NCBI RefSeq assembly: GCF_024436415.1 | Contig: NZ_JAFMZQ010000001.1 | Location: 3,100,001-3,164,000, forward strand | Origin: Pedobacter deserti | Lineage (GTDB): Bacteria > Bacteroidota > Bacteroidia > Sphingobacteriales > Sphingobacteriaceae | DNA length: 64,000 nt | Direction of reading: 5' to 3' | Shown: positions 8,011-16,812 of the stretch, one piece after another | Layout: each line of letters starts with the position of its first letter | How positions within the stretch are numbered: position 1 is the stretch's first letter | Translations under genes and position numbers: made by a program | Notes under the pieces: model-generated | Told to the model about the DNA's origin: nothing | Databases searched by the model: none | The model's input: the letters and a program-made list of their open reading frames with translations, nothing else

Positions 8011-9183
8011 TTACTTAATTTTATCCTTGAAATAATCACTACCCTCAGCGGCATATCCGCCGGTCATCCTGCGGTACATATCACCCACGGCATCACTCTG
8101 CATCTTATTCCTCTGTACGACCTTCCCCGAACTATAATTACCGCCACTTATGACCAGCGTATTCACCCTTTGCAGCATCGCATTGCCGCCGCCTGCATGC
8201 ACAATGTAACTGGCTACGTTCGGTACCGTGAAATAGCCGACAATACCAATTACCATAAAGACCAGGTACGCAAAATCTGCCGGAGAAAAGAAGGTATCCC
8301 CCGCCTGACCGATTTGGGAGATGTCTATGCGTAACATATTTTCCTGGATCTTGCCCAGGATGCTGCCAAAGATATTGGCCACCGGCAGCCACATAAAAAT
8401 ATTCACGTAGCGCGCCAGCCAGACCGTCAAAGTATGCTGAAAGCCATCATAGACCGCAAACCCGAACACCAGCGGCCCAAGGATCGCCAGCACGATCAAA
8501 TAAAAAGTCCTGACCGTATTGATGCACAAAGCCGCCGCGGCAAAAAGTACCTGCAAGACCTCAGACAGCCACTGCTTGATCGAGTTCTTAAAGGCATAGG
8601 CATTCTTATCCAGCCAAAACTTGATATCATTGCCAATCCCTTCAAACATCCCCTCCTTCTCGCGGCCCGGATCCTTTGGATGCGTATACCGGTACCACTT
8701 GTCCGAATCTCCCGAACCCGTTTCTCCGACATACATCTGCCAGTGCGAACTCTTTTTAATCGCCTCCTGCTTCTTTTTCAGTAAAGCCGCAATCGCCGCA
8801 TTGCTGTCTTTCACCATTAGACCCGTCGCCGACACCACCGGTCTAAGCACGCCGTTGAGCAGCCCGATCACCGCCGGAAAAAGCAGAATGGCCAGCCCCA
8901 ATGCAAAGGGCCGGAGCAGCGGATAAAAATCCACCGGCTCAGCAGCGGCGATATGCCGCCAGACTCTGGAAGCGATATACCATAGCGCCCCAAATCCTGC
9001 TAATCCCCTGGCTACCCCAATCAGCCTGGAGCAAAGCGGCAGCATCTCCTCATACACCCGGTCCAGCACCGGCTGCAGCCCCGCAATATTGCCCGCCAGC
9101 CCGCCTCCCGACTGCGCCACACAAATTCCGGGCAACAGCAATCCCATCACGGCAATACATGCCGTTAACAAAATCTTCTTCAT
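8011..9183 (-). CDS. traJ: Conjugative transposon protein TraJ
   Basis: This 390-aa protein has an N-terminal signal (cleavage likely after GICVAQ) and several hydrophobic segments, including those near residues 60-80, 88-112, 205-245 and 305-320. It matches the TraJ/VirB6-like polytopic channel component. The segment LAILGPLVFGFAVYDGFQHTL and the closing GGYAAEGSDYFKDKIK are characteristic. It lies between the TraI-like genes and TraK. Confidence 0.9.
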   Translation of the reverse strand: MKKILLTACIAVMGLLLPGICVAQSGGGLAGNIAGLQPVLDRVYEEMLPLCSRLIGVARGLAGFGALWYIASRVWRHIAAAEPVDFYPLLRPFALGLAILLFPAVIGLLNGVLRPVVSATGLMVKDSNAAIAALLKKKQEAIKKSSHWQMYVGETGSGDSDKWYRYTHPKDPGREKEGMFEGIGNDIKFWLDKNAYAFKNSIKQWLSEVLQVLFAAAALCINTVRTFYLIVLAILGPLVFGFAVYDGFQHTLTVWLARYVNIFMWLPVANIFGSILGKIQENMLRIDISQIGQAGDTFFSPADFAYLVFMVIGIVGYFTVPNVASYIVHAGGGNAMLQRVNTLVISGGNYSSGKVVQRNKMQSDAVGDMYRRMTGGYAAEGSDYFKDKIK

Positions 9184-9191
9184 AACTTCAA

Positions 9192-9830
9192 TTATTTGAT
9201 TCCAAAATAAGCTCCCGTCTCCACCAGCTCCGAGCGCTCCTTCACCCGCATTATCCGGAGCACGTCTGCCTTCCGGTTAAAGGCCCGCAGAAAACTGAGC
9301 TTGTCGACAGTATCCGCATAAATCCGGTCAATCGCCGATAAGCGCTCGTCATCACGCATGCGCAGCTTACTGGAAGTCACCACCATCAGCAGCCTGTCCA
9401 GATTTACCAGGCTCTCCTCGAACAGCTGCTTGTAAACCCGAGCCAGGTAATCGAGTTCCGAGACGGAAAACATATTCGACCTGCTCAACCTGGACAGCGC
9501 CGCTTTGTACTCTGAAACGATAGCCAGCTGATACCGCACAATATCGCCCACCTTGTGATACTTTTTCACCTCCGGGCTGACCATCATCAACCCATCCAAA
9601 AAAACCTCATGCAGCGAAAAATTACCCTGGGCAATGTTCTTTACCGCGCCGTAGCCCTGGGACAACACCTGGTAACCCTTTTTCATGTCCGCTAAGATGT
9701 TTTTAAGCTGCGAGAGCTTTTCCACGTTCAACAGCAACTGCTGCGCCTCGCTGCTTTGTCCATACGAACGCATACCACTAGACCACATCAGCGCCAACAG
9801 CATACCCAAAAACAATATTCGCCTACTCAT
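9192..9830 (-). CDS. TraI-like secreted protein, copy 3
   Basis: This 212-aa protein has a signal peptide (MSRRILFLGMLLALMWSSG) and is largely helical. It shares with its two upstream neighbours a common plan: QLKNILADMKKGYQVLSQGY, then ..FSLHEVFLDGL..VSPEVK, then LSRSNMFSVSELDYLARVY, then a KLRMRDDERLSAIDRIY box. These correspond to TraI of CTnDOT operons and are often loosely labelled TerB-like. It may be a VirB5-like periplasmic component. It overlaps the preceding gene by 8 nt. Confidence 0.78.
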   Translation of the reverse strand: MSRRILFLGMLLALMWSSGMRSYGQSSEAQQLLLNVEKLSQLKNILADMKKGYQVLSQGYGAVKNIAQGNFSLHEVFLDGLMMVSPEVKKYHKVGDIVRYQLAIVSEYKAALSRLSRSNMFSVSELDYLARVYKQLFEESLVNLDRLLMVVTSSKLRMRDDERLSAIDRIYADTVDKLSFLRAFNRKADVLRIMRVKERSELVETGAYFGIK

Positions 9831-10458
9831 GATACCTCCTCAGCTTCTCCAGCATGTGACTTTCCAGCCGCTGCTGGTTGAGCAACATCCTTGCGCCAGA
9901 CACAAAGTCCTGGCAAAAGGCGGACTTTTCCAGCATTGCCTCGTGCACCGCACCGATCCTAGCCAAACGCTCATCATCACTCATCTCCGCCTTTCCCGCG
10001 GTCACTGCCAGAAACAGCTCCGAGAGGTCATTCAGGCATTCTTCCAGCACCCCAGCTTTGACTTCCAGCACGTAAGCCAGCTGATCGCCGGTAAATCCAT
10101 CCCGATCAACCAATCCGGAAAATGATTTTAAAACCGACACCTGCAAAGTGATGATCTCCGCGATCCTTGAATCGTTTCTAACCGAAGGCGATACCGCCGA
10201 CAGCCCGAAGATAAACAGCTCATGCAGTTTGAACTCCCCCTCCGTAATACGCCGGACCGCAGACCAGCCCTGGCCCGCAATCTCGTAGCCCTTTTTCGCG
10301 TAACCTAAATACATTTGCAAAGCTGCGATCTGCTCCACCAGATACTTTCTCTGCGTTTTTTTCTGGCGAAACCATTCTGAAAAACTCTGTGCGCTAAGCG
10401 AAGAAAAAGCAGACAACGACAGGCAAAGCCCTAATAAAAAACTTCTACTCCAATGCAT
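9823..10458 (-). CDS. TraI-like secreted protein, copy 2
   Basis: This 211-aa protein has a signal peptide ending near SSLSAQ. It is clearly related to the flanking genes: KKGYEIAGQGWSAVRRI, FKLHELFIFGLSAVSPSV and KAEMSDDERLARIGAVHEAM occupy equivalent positions. It overlaps both neighbours (8 and 14 nt), so the three paralogues form one translational block. Its likely role is a periplasmic or pilus-associated subunit of the conjugation machine. Confidence 0.78.
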   Translation of the reverse strand: MHWSRSFLLGLCLSLSAFSSLSAQSFSEWFRQKKTQRKYLVEQIAALQMYLGYAKKGYEIAGQGWSAVRRITEGEFKLHELFIFGLSAVSPSVRNDSRIAEIITLQVSVLKSFSGLVDRDGFTGDQLAYVLEVKAGVLEECLNDLSELFLAVTAGKAEMSDDERLARIGAVHEAMLEKSAFCQDFVSGARMLLNQQRLESHMLEKLRRYHE

Positions 10459-11161
10459 ACACCTGCTTTAAAGATTTCACTTCCAGCTCCGAGCGCGCCC
10501 TGCTAACTGATCGCATGATGTTCTGCTGATTAAACTGCTTCAGATCGCTGTAGTTCTCCGCCATCTTATCCGCCGCGGCATCAATCAGCTCCAGCCGCGC
10601 TCCATCGCTCATCTGGGTTTTAAAGGAGTTCATCACCATAAAAACCTGATCCAGGTTCCTAATGCTCTCATCCAGTATCCCCCGATAGACCTCTTCCATA
10701 TACAAAAGCTCATCGGCTGAGAAATGCCTATCCCTTCGGAACAAGCCCGCTGCCCACTCATACTCCCGGATAATTTCCCGCTGGGTCGCGGCAATATCCT
10801 TCACCCGCTGGTAACCGGAAATCACCGCCTTTACCTTATGCAATTCCTCGAAGTACCCGGCATACAAAGACCTTTGCCTTTCCGTCCAGTCCGAGATCTC
10901 CCCCAGCTTTAACTTAGACAACTGGTTTTCCACCACCTTCTGCGCATTCTGCAGCCAGATCGTCTGGTTCTGCAGCCGCTGCACTTTCAGGTCCACCGCC
11001 CTGATCACCTTTTTCACCCCAGCCTTAATCACCTCGGCAATGGCCAGCTGGGCGTTAGCCCCGGTGGGCAAAGCCACCAGGATGGTCGTACCGCTCAGCG
11101 AGAGTACGACCATATACGTTTTCAATACCTCTTTCAATTTCTTTATCATTTTCGTTTTCAT
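10445..11161 (-). CDS. TraI-like conjugal transfer protein, copy 1
   Basis: This 238-aa protein has a signal peptide ending near GANAQ and mostly helical content. The conserved segments are LQNQTIWLQNAQKVVENQLSK, the RSLYAGYFEELHKVKAVISGY region, and FKTQMSDGARLELIDAAADKM. Of the three paralogues it is closest to the standard CTnDOT TraI. It overlaps the lipoprotein gene upstream by 4 nt. Confidence 0.82.
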   Translation of the reverse strand: MKTKMIKKLKEVLKTYMVVLSLSGTTILVALPTGANAQLAIAEVIKAGVKKVIRAVDLKVQRLQNQTIWLQNAQKVVENQLSKLKLGEISDWTERQRSLYAGYFEELHKVKAVISGYQRVKDIAATQREIIREYEWAAGLFRRDRHFSADELLYMEEVYRGILDESIRNLDQVFMVMNSFKTQMSDGARLELIDAAADKMAENYSDLKQFNQQNIMRSVSRARSELEVKSLKQVYALE

Positions 11162-11568
11162 TTAGAGATCCGCCTGTAGACCGCCTTCTCCAGCACCAAA
11201 TCCTCCCCGGATAGCCTAAGCTCCCTGCCACGCCGTTGCTCAATCATCACCTCCCGCTCTGCGTCAAACACCCCCTTCCACTGCTCGCCCTCCAGGATCA
11301 GCTTCCCCACTTGGCCCAATTCATCCCGCATCTGGATGCCCGTGCGGCGCTGCATCAAAAATTCCTCCTGCGCTACGTGGTCCACGATCAAAGTGTCAGC
11401 AGCAAAGCTGAACTCAGATTTCGCATGATTGACGAATACGCCTTCCAGCGCCAGACCCGGCTGCACCGAGCAGCCCTGCAAAAGCGCAAACAGCAATCCC
11501 ACAAACCCAATCCAACCAGCAAACCTCAGCTCAAAACAGGCTTCTCTCATTAACATCACTTTTGTCAT
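11158..11568 (-). CDS. Small lipoprotein in TraH position
   Basis: This 136-aa protein has a hydrophobic N-terminus ending in an LLQGC lipobox, so it should be lipid-anchored. The mature part is beta-rich and charged, with no recognised domain. The start may be internal (a Met at residue 7 is equally possible). It lies between TraG and the TraI-like genes, the place of TraH in CTnDOT-type operons, and overlaps the next gene by 4 nt. Confidence 0.7.
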   Translation of the reverse strand: MTKVMLMREACFELRFAGWIGFVGLLFALLQGCSVQPGLALEGVFVNHAKSEFSFAADTLIVDHVAQEEFLMQRRTGIQMRDELGQVGKLILEGEQWKGVFDAEREVMIEQRRGRELRLSGEDLVLEKAVYRRISK

Positions 11569-11594
11569 AACCTATAAATTTTAGTCAACACGTT

Positions 11595-14078
11595 TTACAA
11601 TTTCTCCGCTCCCGAGCGGAGCTGAGCCGCCAGTACGGCGACCCCGCGGGAGATGTCGCCGTACCGGTCGGCGTACGCCTGCACTTTAAGCTTTTCCGAT
11701 TCCTCGGTGGAATACACCAGGTACTCCTCCAGGCTAAGCTCCGTGCGGTACACCTTACTCACCTGCCCGCCCAGCGAGATAAAGACCTCTTTGTACTTCA
11801 GCTTCGGATCATTCGCCCGGTTCATCGACAGCACCTGCGCCCGCTCCTTGTCGGTCAAGCCCAGCAGCTGCTGCACCTGGTCAAACTTATTCTGATACTT
11901 ACGCTGATCCAGCAGGATCTTACAATCCGCATTGTTGATGATCGCCTGCTTGACTACCGGAGAAGAAATGATGTCTTCGATTTCCTGAGTCACCACCACC
12001 GCCTCCCCAAAGAACTTGCGGACCGTCTTAAACAGGAATTTCAAATAGTCCGCCATACCTGCCCCCGAAATTGCCTTCCAGGCCTCCTCGATACAGATCA
12101 GTTTGCGGACGCCTTTGAGCTTACGCATTTTGGAAATAAACAGTTCCATGATGATCAGCGTCACCACCGGAAACAAAATCGGATGGCTCTTAATCGTATC
12201 AATTTCAAAGACAATAAACCGCTCATGGAGCAGGTCCAGGTTTTCTGAAGCATTCAGCAGGTAATCAAACTCGCCGCCTTTATAATAGGGATTCAGCACA
12301 TACAGGAAATTCTGCACGTTAAAATCCCTGGCATCCACCTTGCCGTCCTTGAGCACCTCCATGTACTCGGTAAGTAAGAACTCGTAAAACGAATTGAAGC
12401 AGGGAGATACCGAAGGGCTACGATCCAGATACCCGTAATACAAGGTCAAGGCCGTGGAGACCGCGACATACTCCGCCCGGGTATAGGTCTCATCATCCTT
12501 TTTCCAAAGCGCCAGCAGCAGCGTTTTGATGCTTTCCTTTTTTTCGGTATCCAGGAAATCTCCAGGCGCAATATAAAACGGATTAAACCGGATCGGATCT
12601 TCCTCCCTATAGGTAAAGTAATATCCGCCGACCAGATCGCACAAACCCTTATAACTGTGCCCCACATCAATCACCACCACATGTGTACCCTGCTCATAAT
12701 AAGATCGCAGCATATGGTTGGTAAAAAAGCTCTTTCCTGATCCCGAAGGCCCGATGATAAACTTATTTCGATTGGTCACCCAGCCCCGCTTCATCGGCTC
12801 ATCCGATAAATCCACATGTACCGGCACGCCCGCCTGGCGCTCTGCCAAACGGATCCCAAAAGGCGACAGAGAGGAACGATAACTCGTCTCCAGGTTCAAA
12901 AAGCAGCAGGCCTGCTCGGCAAACGTATCAAAAGTATCGTTCATCGGAAAATCCCCAGCATTGCCCGGAATACCCGCAAACCAGATCTGCGGCGCCCCGG
13001 CCGTCTCCTGCTTACACACCGCATCTATGGAAGCCATCGCTGAACCCACCTTATTTTTCAAATCCGCAAACTCCAAATCAGACTGCGCCCAGCACAACAC
13101 ACTAAAGTGCGCCTTCACCGGAAGCTTCTGCGTCGCCACCGCCTCATTTAAGAAGTCATTCACCGCATCCCTGGAAATCGCATTCTCCCGGGAATACGCC
13201 GACAGCGACTGCAGGCGCAGCTTCCTCGCTTCCAGCTCCTTGATCACCTTAGCCGAATCCCCCACAAAAATGTACTGGGTATAGACATGGTTACAGTCCA
13301 GATGTCCAGCTAAGGGCGAAGCAAAGCCAATGCTGTACTTGGTCTGATCGGTAGAATACTTATCGTAACTGATCCGAGGGCCGCAAAAGGCCGGCAAGTG
13401 CCCGGCATCCGACAGCGCAAATAGCTCCAGGCGCTTATCGCCTACCCGAAGCCCATCCCGCACCGAGATGTCCTTAATCACCGGCTGATCCCCGGCACCA
13501 AGCAAAAAGCAATACCGCTCGATCACCCCAGCCCTACTGGCCGTTCCCGCCAAATCATCATCTGAAAGCCGCACCATTTCCACCATGCCAGTATCCCCCA
13601 AGATCCGCTCAAACTGACCAGCGCAGGACAGAAAGTGCGAAAACAGCTTTTCATCAAGCTTACCCACCGGCGCCACCGATCTGCGCAGAATCCCGCTATA
13701 GGAAGAAGTCGAAGCCCGACGATTCAATGGCCTTTGCGTTAAAAACACAAAGCACTCGTGCGCTAAAAACGGCCGTTCATGAAAGTGCCGTTCGGAGGCC
13801 CTGCCCAGCATCGCGCCCGAACCCGCTCCATCAAAGCGATCAAAATCTGCTGCAACACCGGACCGAAAATACCAGTCCTGCTTTTGCAGGATACTGCCTG
13901 AAGGCAATACCCGAATACCCTTAACAAAAGCCTGGTGCAAAGCCTCAAACTGCTCCGCCGACAGCGTTCCCGTCTCGGGCAGCCTGACCCGGAACCCGAT
14001 CGTCAGATCACCCTGCATGGAGACCATTGCATTACGCTCTACCTTCCAGATTGGAAGAATTTTAGACATCTCCATCAC
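11595..14078 (-). CDS. traG: Conjugation ATPase TraG (VirB4 family)
   Basis: This 827-aa protein has a Walker A motif IIGPSGSGKSFF near residues 440-450 and a Walker B region VRKLICIEEAWKAI near 660. A further conserved block reads VVTQEIEDIISS (about 690-705). This is the VirB4-type ATPase that energises the conjugative type IV machine in Bacteroidota ICEs, where it is named TraG. It overlaps TraF by 4 nt. No frameshift or missing motif is seen. Confidence 0.95.
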   Translation of the reverse strand: MMEMSKILPIWKVERNAMVSMQGDLTIGFRVRLPETGTLSAEQFEALHQAFVKGIRVLPSGSILQKQDWYFRSGVAADFDRFDGAGSGAMLGRASERHFHERPFLAHECFVFLTQRPLNRRASTSSYSGILRRSVAPVGKLDEKLFSHFLSCAGQFERILGDTGMVEMVRLSDDDLAGTASRAGVIERYCFLLGAGDQPVIKDISVRDGLRVGDKRLELFALSDAGHLPAFCGPRISYDKYSTDQTKYSIGFASPLAGHLDCNHVYTQYIFVGDSAKVIKELEARKLRLQSLSAYSRENAISRDAVNDFLNEAVATQKLPVKAHFSVLCWAQSDLEFADLKNKVGSAMASIDAVCKQETAGAPQIWFAGIPGNAGDFPMNDTFDTFAEQACCFLNLETSYRSSLSPFGIRLAERQAGVPVHVDLSDEPMKRGWVTNRNKFIIGPSGSGKSFFTNHMLRSYYEQGTHVVVIDVGHSYKGLCDLVGGYYFTYREEDPIRFNPFYIAPGDFLDTEKKESIKTLLLALWKKDDETYTRAEYVAVSTALTLYYGYLDRSPSVSPCFNSFYEFLLTEYMEVLKDGKVDARDFNVQNFLYVLNPYYKGGEFDYLLNASENLDLLHERFIVFEIDTIKSHPILFPVVTLIIMELFISKMRKLKGVRKLICIEEAWKAISGAGMADYLKFLFKTVRKFFGEAVVVTQEIEDIISSPVVKQAIINNADCKILLDQRKYQNKFDQVQQLLGLTDKERAQVLSMNRANDPKLKYKEVFISLGGQVSKVYRTELSLEEYLVYSTEESEKLKVQAYADRYGDISRGVAVLAAQLRSGAEKL

Positions 14079-14419
14079 CGCTTCCTCCCAGATAACCCAG
14101 AGCCATACTTCAGCCCCGTAAACAGCCGCCTGGAGCGAAATCTCAAGGCAACAGGTAAACCACGCGCAGCAAAATACTTCTCCAACCCGTGCGCGCCGAA
14201 TCGCTTAGACAGCCTTCCGACCAAAACAAACAAAGCCGTACCTAACCCCAGAACCCCAGGCAACAGCAGATACACCGGCACGCCCAGCACGTAGAGCACC
14301 GCAAAGCCAACGAGCAAACTTACCAGCCCGGCTGCCAGCCAGCCGATATACTGCCCCATAAGCCCCCGAAAGACAATCGGGCGATTGATCCCCTTATTGA
14401 TCTGATATACGCTATTCAT
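14075..14419 (-). CDS. traF: Conjugative transposon protein TraF
   Basis: This 114-aa protein starts at MNSVYQINKGINRP (ATG at 14417-14419; an ATG four codons upstream is possible). Two adjacent hydrophobic segments lie near residues 25-65, followed by the GLEKYFAARGLPVALRFRSR stretch. This is the DUF4133/TraF family, a VirB3-like inner-membrane subunit. Its stop overlaps the TraG start. Confidence 0.9.
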   Translation of the reverse strand: MNSVYQINKGINRPIVFRGLMGQYIGWLAAGLVSLLVGFAVLYVLGVPVYLLLPGVLGLGTALFVLVGRLSKRFGAHGLEKYFAARGLPVALRFRSRRLFTGLKYGSGLSGRKR

Positions 14420-14473
14420 AACAAAAAACATATTTAAAGCGCCGGGCAGCAGCGCTGCTGCTCGGCCCCTTAG

Positions 14474-14836
14474 TTAAATACCAAAGAAAGACTTAAGCAC
14501 CGTAGCTACCACCACCAAAAACACGCAGCTGCCAAACCAGGCCGCCGCCACTTTACTGGTATCCGGCTCCCCCGCATTCCATTTGGAATACACCTTAATC
14601 GCACCAATCAAACCCAGCACCGCGCCAATGGCATACATCAAATCGCAGCCCGCATCAAAATAGCTGGTCACCTTACTGGTCGCCTCGTTAATTCCCGAGG
14701 CCCCATCCTGCCCAGATGCCGACAAACTTCCCAGCATCACGCCCACTACAGCCAGCAAAGCCAAACCGGCCCTCAGCATCATCTTCTTAATTCTCACTTT
14801 CAAATACTTCATTCTTCTTTTTAAGATCTTATTCAT
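14474..14836 (-). CDS. traE: Conjugative transposon protein TraE
   Basis: This 120-aa protein starts at the ATG at 14834-14836; the ATG at 14810-14812 is an alternative. It has a signal-like first hydrophobic segment ending near SLSASGQ. Two later membrane helices flank KVYSKWNAGEPDTSKVAAAW, the hallmark of the DUF4134/TraE family (VirB2 pilin-like). It opens the core TraE-F-G order. Confidence 0.9.
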   Translation of the reverse strand: MNKILKRRMKYLKVRIKKMMLRAGLALLAVVGVMLGSLSASGQDGASGINEATSKVTSYFDAGCDLMYAIGAVLGLIGAIKVYSKWNAGEPDTSKVAAAWFGSCVFLVVVATVLKSFFGI

Positions 14837-14879
14837 GCCCAAAAAATTGATTCCTAACCACGCGGCATAGCCGCCAAAC

Positions 14880-15368
14880 CTACAGCCATAGATGCTCCAG
14901 TTCATCCTCAGATAAATAGAAAGGCACATGCTCCCGAATGAACTCATTAAGCGCCTGGCGAGATCCCGCAGGGATCGCATAACGCCCGCGAATCAAAGCG
15001 AAGCGCTCATAGAAGTCCTCCTTGGTGCCCACCGAGTATTCCAGATCCCGGCAAGCCGATTTGATCTCCTCCTGCACGTCCGCCAGTACGCCAAGCTGCA
15101 GATCCTTTCCCGGCCCGCCAAAACCAAACTCATCCGCCGCTACCAAGCTAACCCCAGGATCGGGAACCGGCTTTCCGACCAGCCCGTCCTCCAGCACATC
15201 CACCCGGTCCTGCCAGCCATGCGGCAAAGACTCAGCAGGAGAAACAGCACCAGCACCCGCCGGCCTTCGCCTAAAAAACATCAGCCAGACCACCAGGTAC
15301 CAGACCAGGCTCAGCAGTACAGCAGCAATCAAAAAATGCAGCCATGAAAATGATTGTAAAACCATCAT
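14880..15368 (-). CDS. ICE membrane-anchored hypothetical protein
   Basis: This 162-aa protein starts at MMVLQSFSWLHF (15366-15368). An N-terminal membrane helix near residues 10-32 is followed by RRRP and a soluble acidic tail. The C-terminal part includes SACRDLEYSVGTKEDFYERFALI and ends EHVPFYLSEDELEHLWL. Similar short anchored proteins sit between RteC and TraE in Bacteroidota ICEs. I know of no assigned function. Confidence 0.7.
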   Translation of the reverse strand: MMVLQSFSWLHFLIAAVLLSLVWYLVVWLMFFRRRPAGAGAVSPAESLPHGWQDRVDVLEDGLVGKPVPDPGVSLVAADEFGFGGPGKDLQLGVLADVQEEIKSACRDLEYSVGTKEDFYERFALIRGRYAIPAGSRQALNEFIREHVPFYLSEDELEHLWL

Positions 15369-15497
15369 AAGAATTTTTTTAATCCCGGAGCGACATTGCC
15401 CCGGGCGATGAAACAAAGGTTGAAATTCAAAAACCGGATGCCTCCCACATGGGAAAAGTTCAAGCTGAAAGCAAGAAAAACTGCGCAATAAAAGGCA

Positions 15498-16385
15498 CTA
15501 AATTCCCATCTTCCGGCGCATCCTATCCGGGTCATAAGCCAAAAGCTCATCCATCCGTTCATGCATACAACTGCGGATCTTATCCAAAAACCGCGTGCGC
15601 CCAATCGTCTTGCGGTCCATCAAATTATCCATGCCCTTTTTTGGTATCCCCAGATCCACCCCGAAGAAATCGCCGAACGCTTTAAAAAAATCCACTACGC
15701 CCGCATTGCCGTTATTCACCTCGTCTGACAAATACAAAGCATGTGCAACCTCGATCAGGTCGATGATTTTACCGGTCCATTTAAAGGCAGGCCTAGGAGT
15801 ATTTTTACCACTGGCAGCAGCACGGTACCCTACGGCACTAAGTTCCTCCGACTTCTGGCGCACAAATTCCTGCAAACGGTCAATAGCTTTAAATTTGGCA
15901 AAGAGGTAACCCACCGCCGTACCATACTCTTCCGATTCAGCGAGCACCGGCACGAGCGCACTGCGCGCACCGCCGTCAGCCGTAAAAAACAAGCTATCCA
16001 ATTCTTCGGCCTTAAGCTTGAAGTAGCGGTAGTAAAACCAGAACTGATTTAGAAATGCCATCTGACTAGCAAAAGATTGCCGGTAGTACTCCGACAAATC
16101 AGTCACACCAGAGGGTGCGTCCGATTGAAGATTATAAATTTCCACCTGATAAATCATCTCCGATTTAAACGCAGGCAAAATCTGCTTATAGTAGCTGATC
16201 TCCTGATCCTCACTATCGAACGGGTGCTCCCTTACATAGGCGCGAAGCTTACCTATCGCCTCGCGGATCAACGCCAGCTGATCGCGCAACCTGGCGTGCG
16301 GCAGCAAGGTTCCCACACGCACTTCCATCAACTCAGTTTGGAGCTTTTCCAAAAGCCCCTTACTAAACTCCTGCATCATACACAT
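15498..16385 (-). CDS. rteC: RteC family ICE regulator
   Basis: This 295-aa protein starts at MCMMQEFSKGLLEKLQTEL (16383-16385). The helical N-terminal half contains FDSEDQEISYYKQILPAFKSEMIYQVEIY, which is typical of RteC. The C-terminal part carries KWTGKIIDLIEVAHALYLSDEVNNG and ends PDRMRRKMGI. In CTnDOT, RteC activates the excision operon. It lies at the head of the tra operon, with a 13-bp perfect inverted repeat 136 bp upstream of its start. Confidence 0.88.
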   Translation of the reverse strand: MCMMQEFSKGLLEKLQTELMEVRVGTLLPHARLRDQLALIREAIGKLRAYVREHPFDSEDQEISYYKQILPAFKSEMIYQVEIYNLQSDAPSGVTDLSEYYRQSFASQMAFLNQFWFYYRYFKLKAEELDSLFFTADGGARSALVPVLAESEEYGTAVGYLFAKFKAIDRLQEFVRQKSEELSAVGYRAAASGKNTPRPAFKWTGKIIDLIEVAHALYLSDEVNNGNAGVVDFFKAFGDFFGVDLGIPKKGMDNLMDRKTIGRTRFLDKIRSCMHERMDELLAYDPDRMRRKMGI

Positions 16386-16520
16386 AAAAGTTAAATAAAC
16401 TCCGCTTTGCCCGTTCACTGGCGACAACTTTGCACAAGCGGAAAAATGAGTCAATGATTTACCATAGGCAATTAGGTTGATTGACCCTAAAGTGCACACC
16501 CGGCTCGAAAAAAGAAATAC

Positions 16521-16556
16521 GTATAAACCAGTAGATTGAAAAATACTGGTTTATAC
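16521..16556. promoter_or_regulatory. 13-bp perfect inverted repeat upstream of rteC
   Basis: GTATAAACCAGTA (16521-16533) and its exact complement (16544-16556) are separated by 10 nt. There is no T-run, so an operator is more likely than a terminator. The surrounding stretch 16386-16812 is otherwise non-coding. A 95-codon frame opens only from a TTG inside the loop and is not trusted. Confidence 0.55.
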
Positions 16557-16812
16557 TTAGATAAAATTTTGAAAGAAAATTCGAAGAAAAGCAGCTCAAA
16601 TCGTCAATCGACGACCTTTGAGATTGCAGAGCTGTTTTTGCGCAGAGACAACGCCGAATACACCGTCACAATCAAACCGTCGAAAGACTTAACAAAACAA
16701 CGAGTAAAATTCACTCATTTTCTGCTTAGACCGGGAAGAAAAGAAAACCAAAAGGGCGCTGAAAGTTCAGTATCTGACACATTCTGTTCGAAGATGGCAA
16801 AGATACAAGCGG

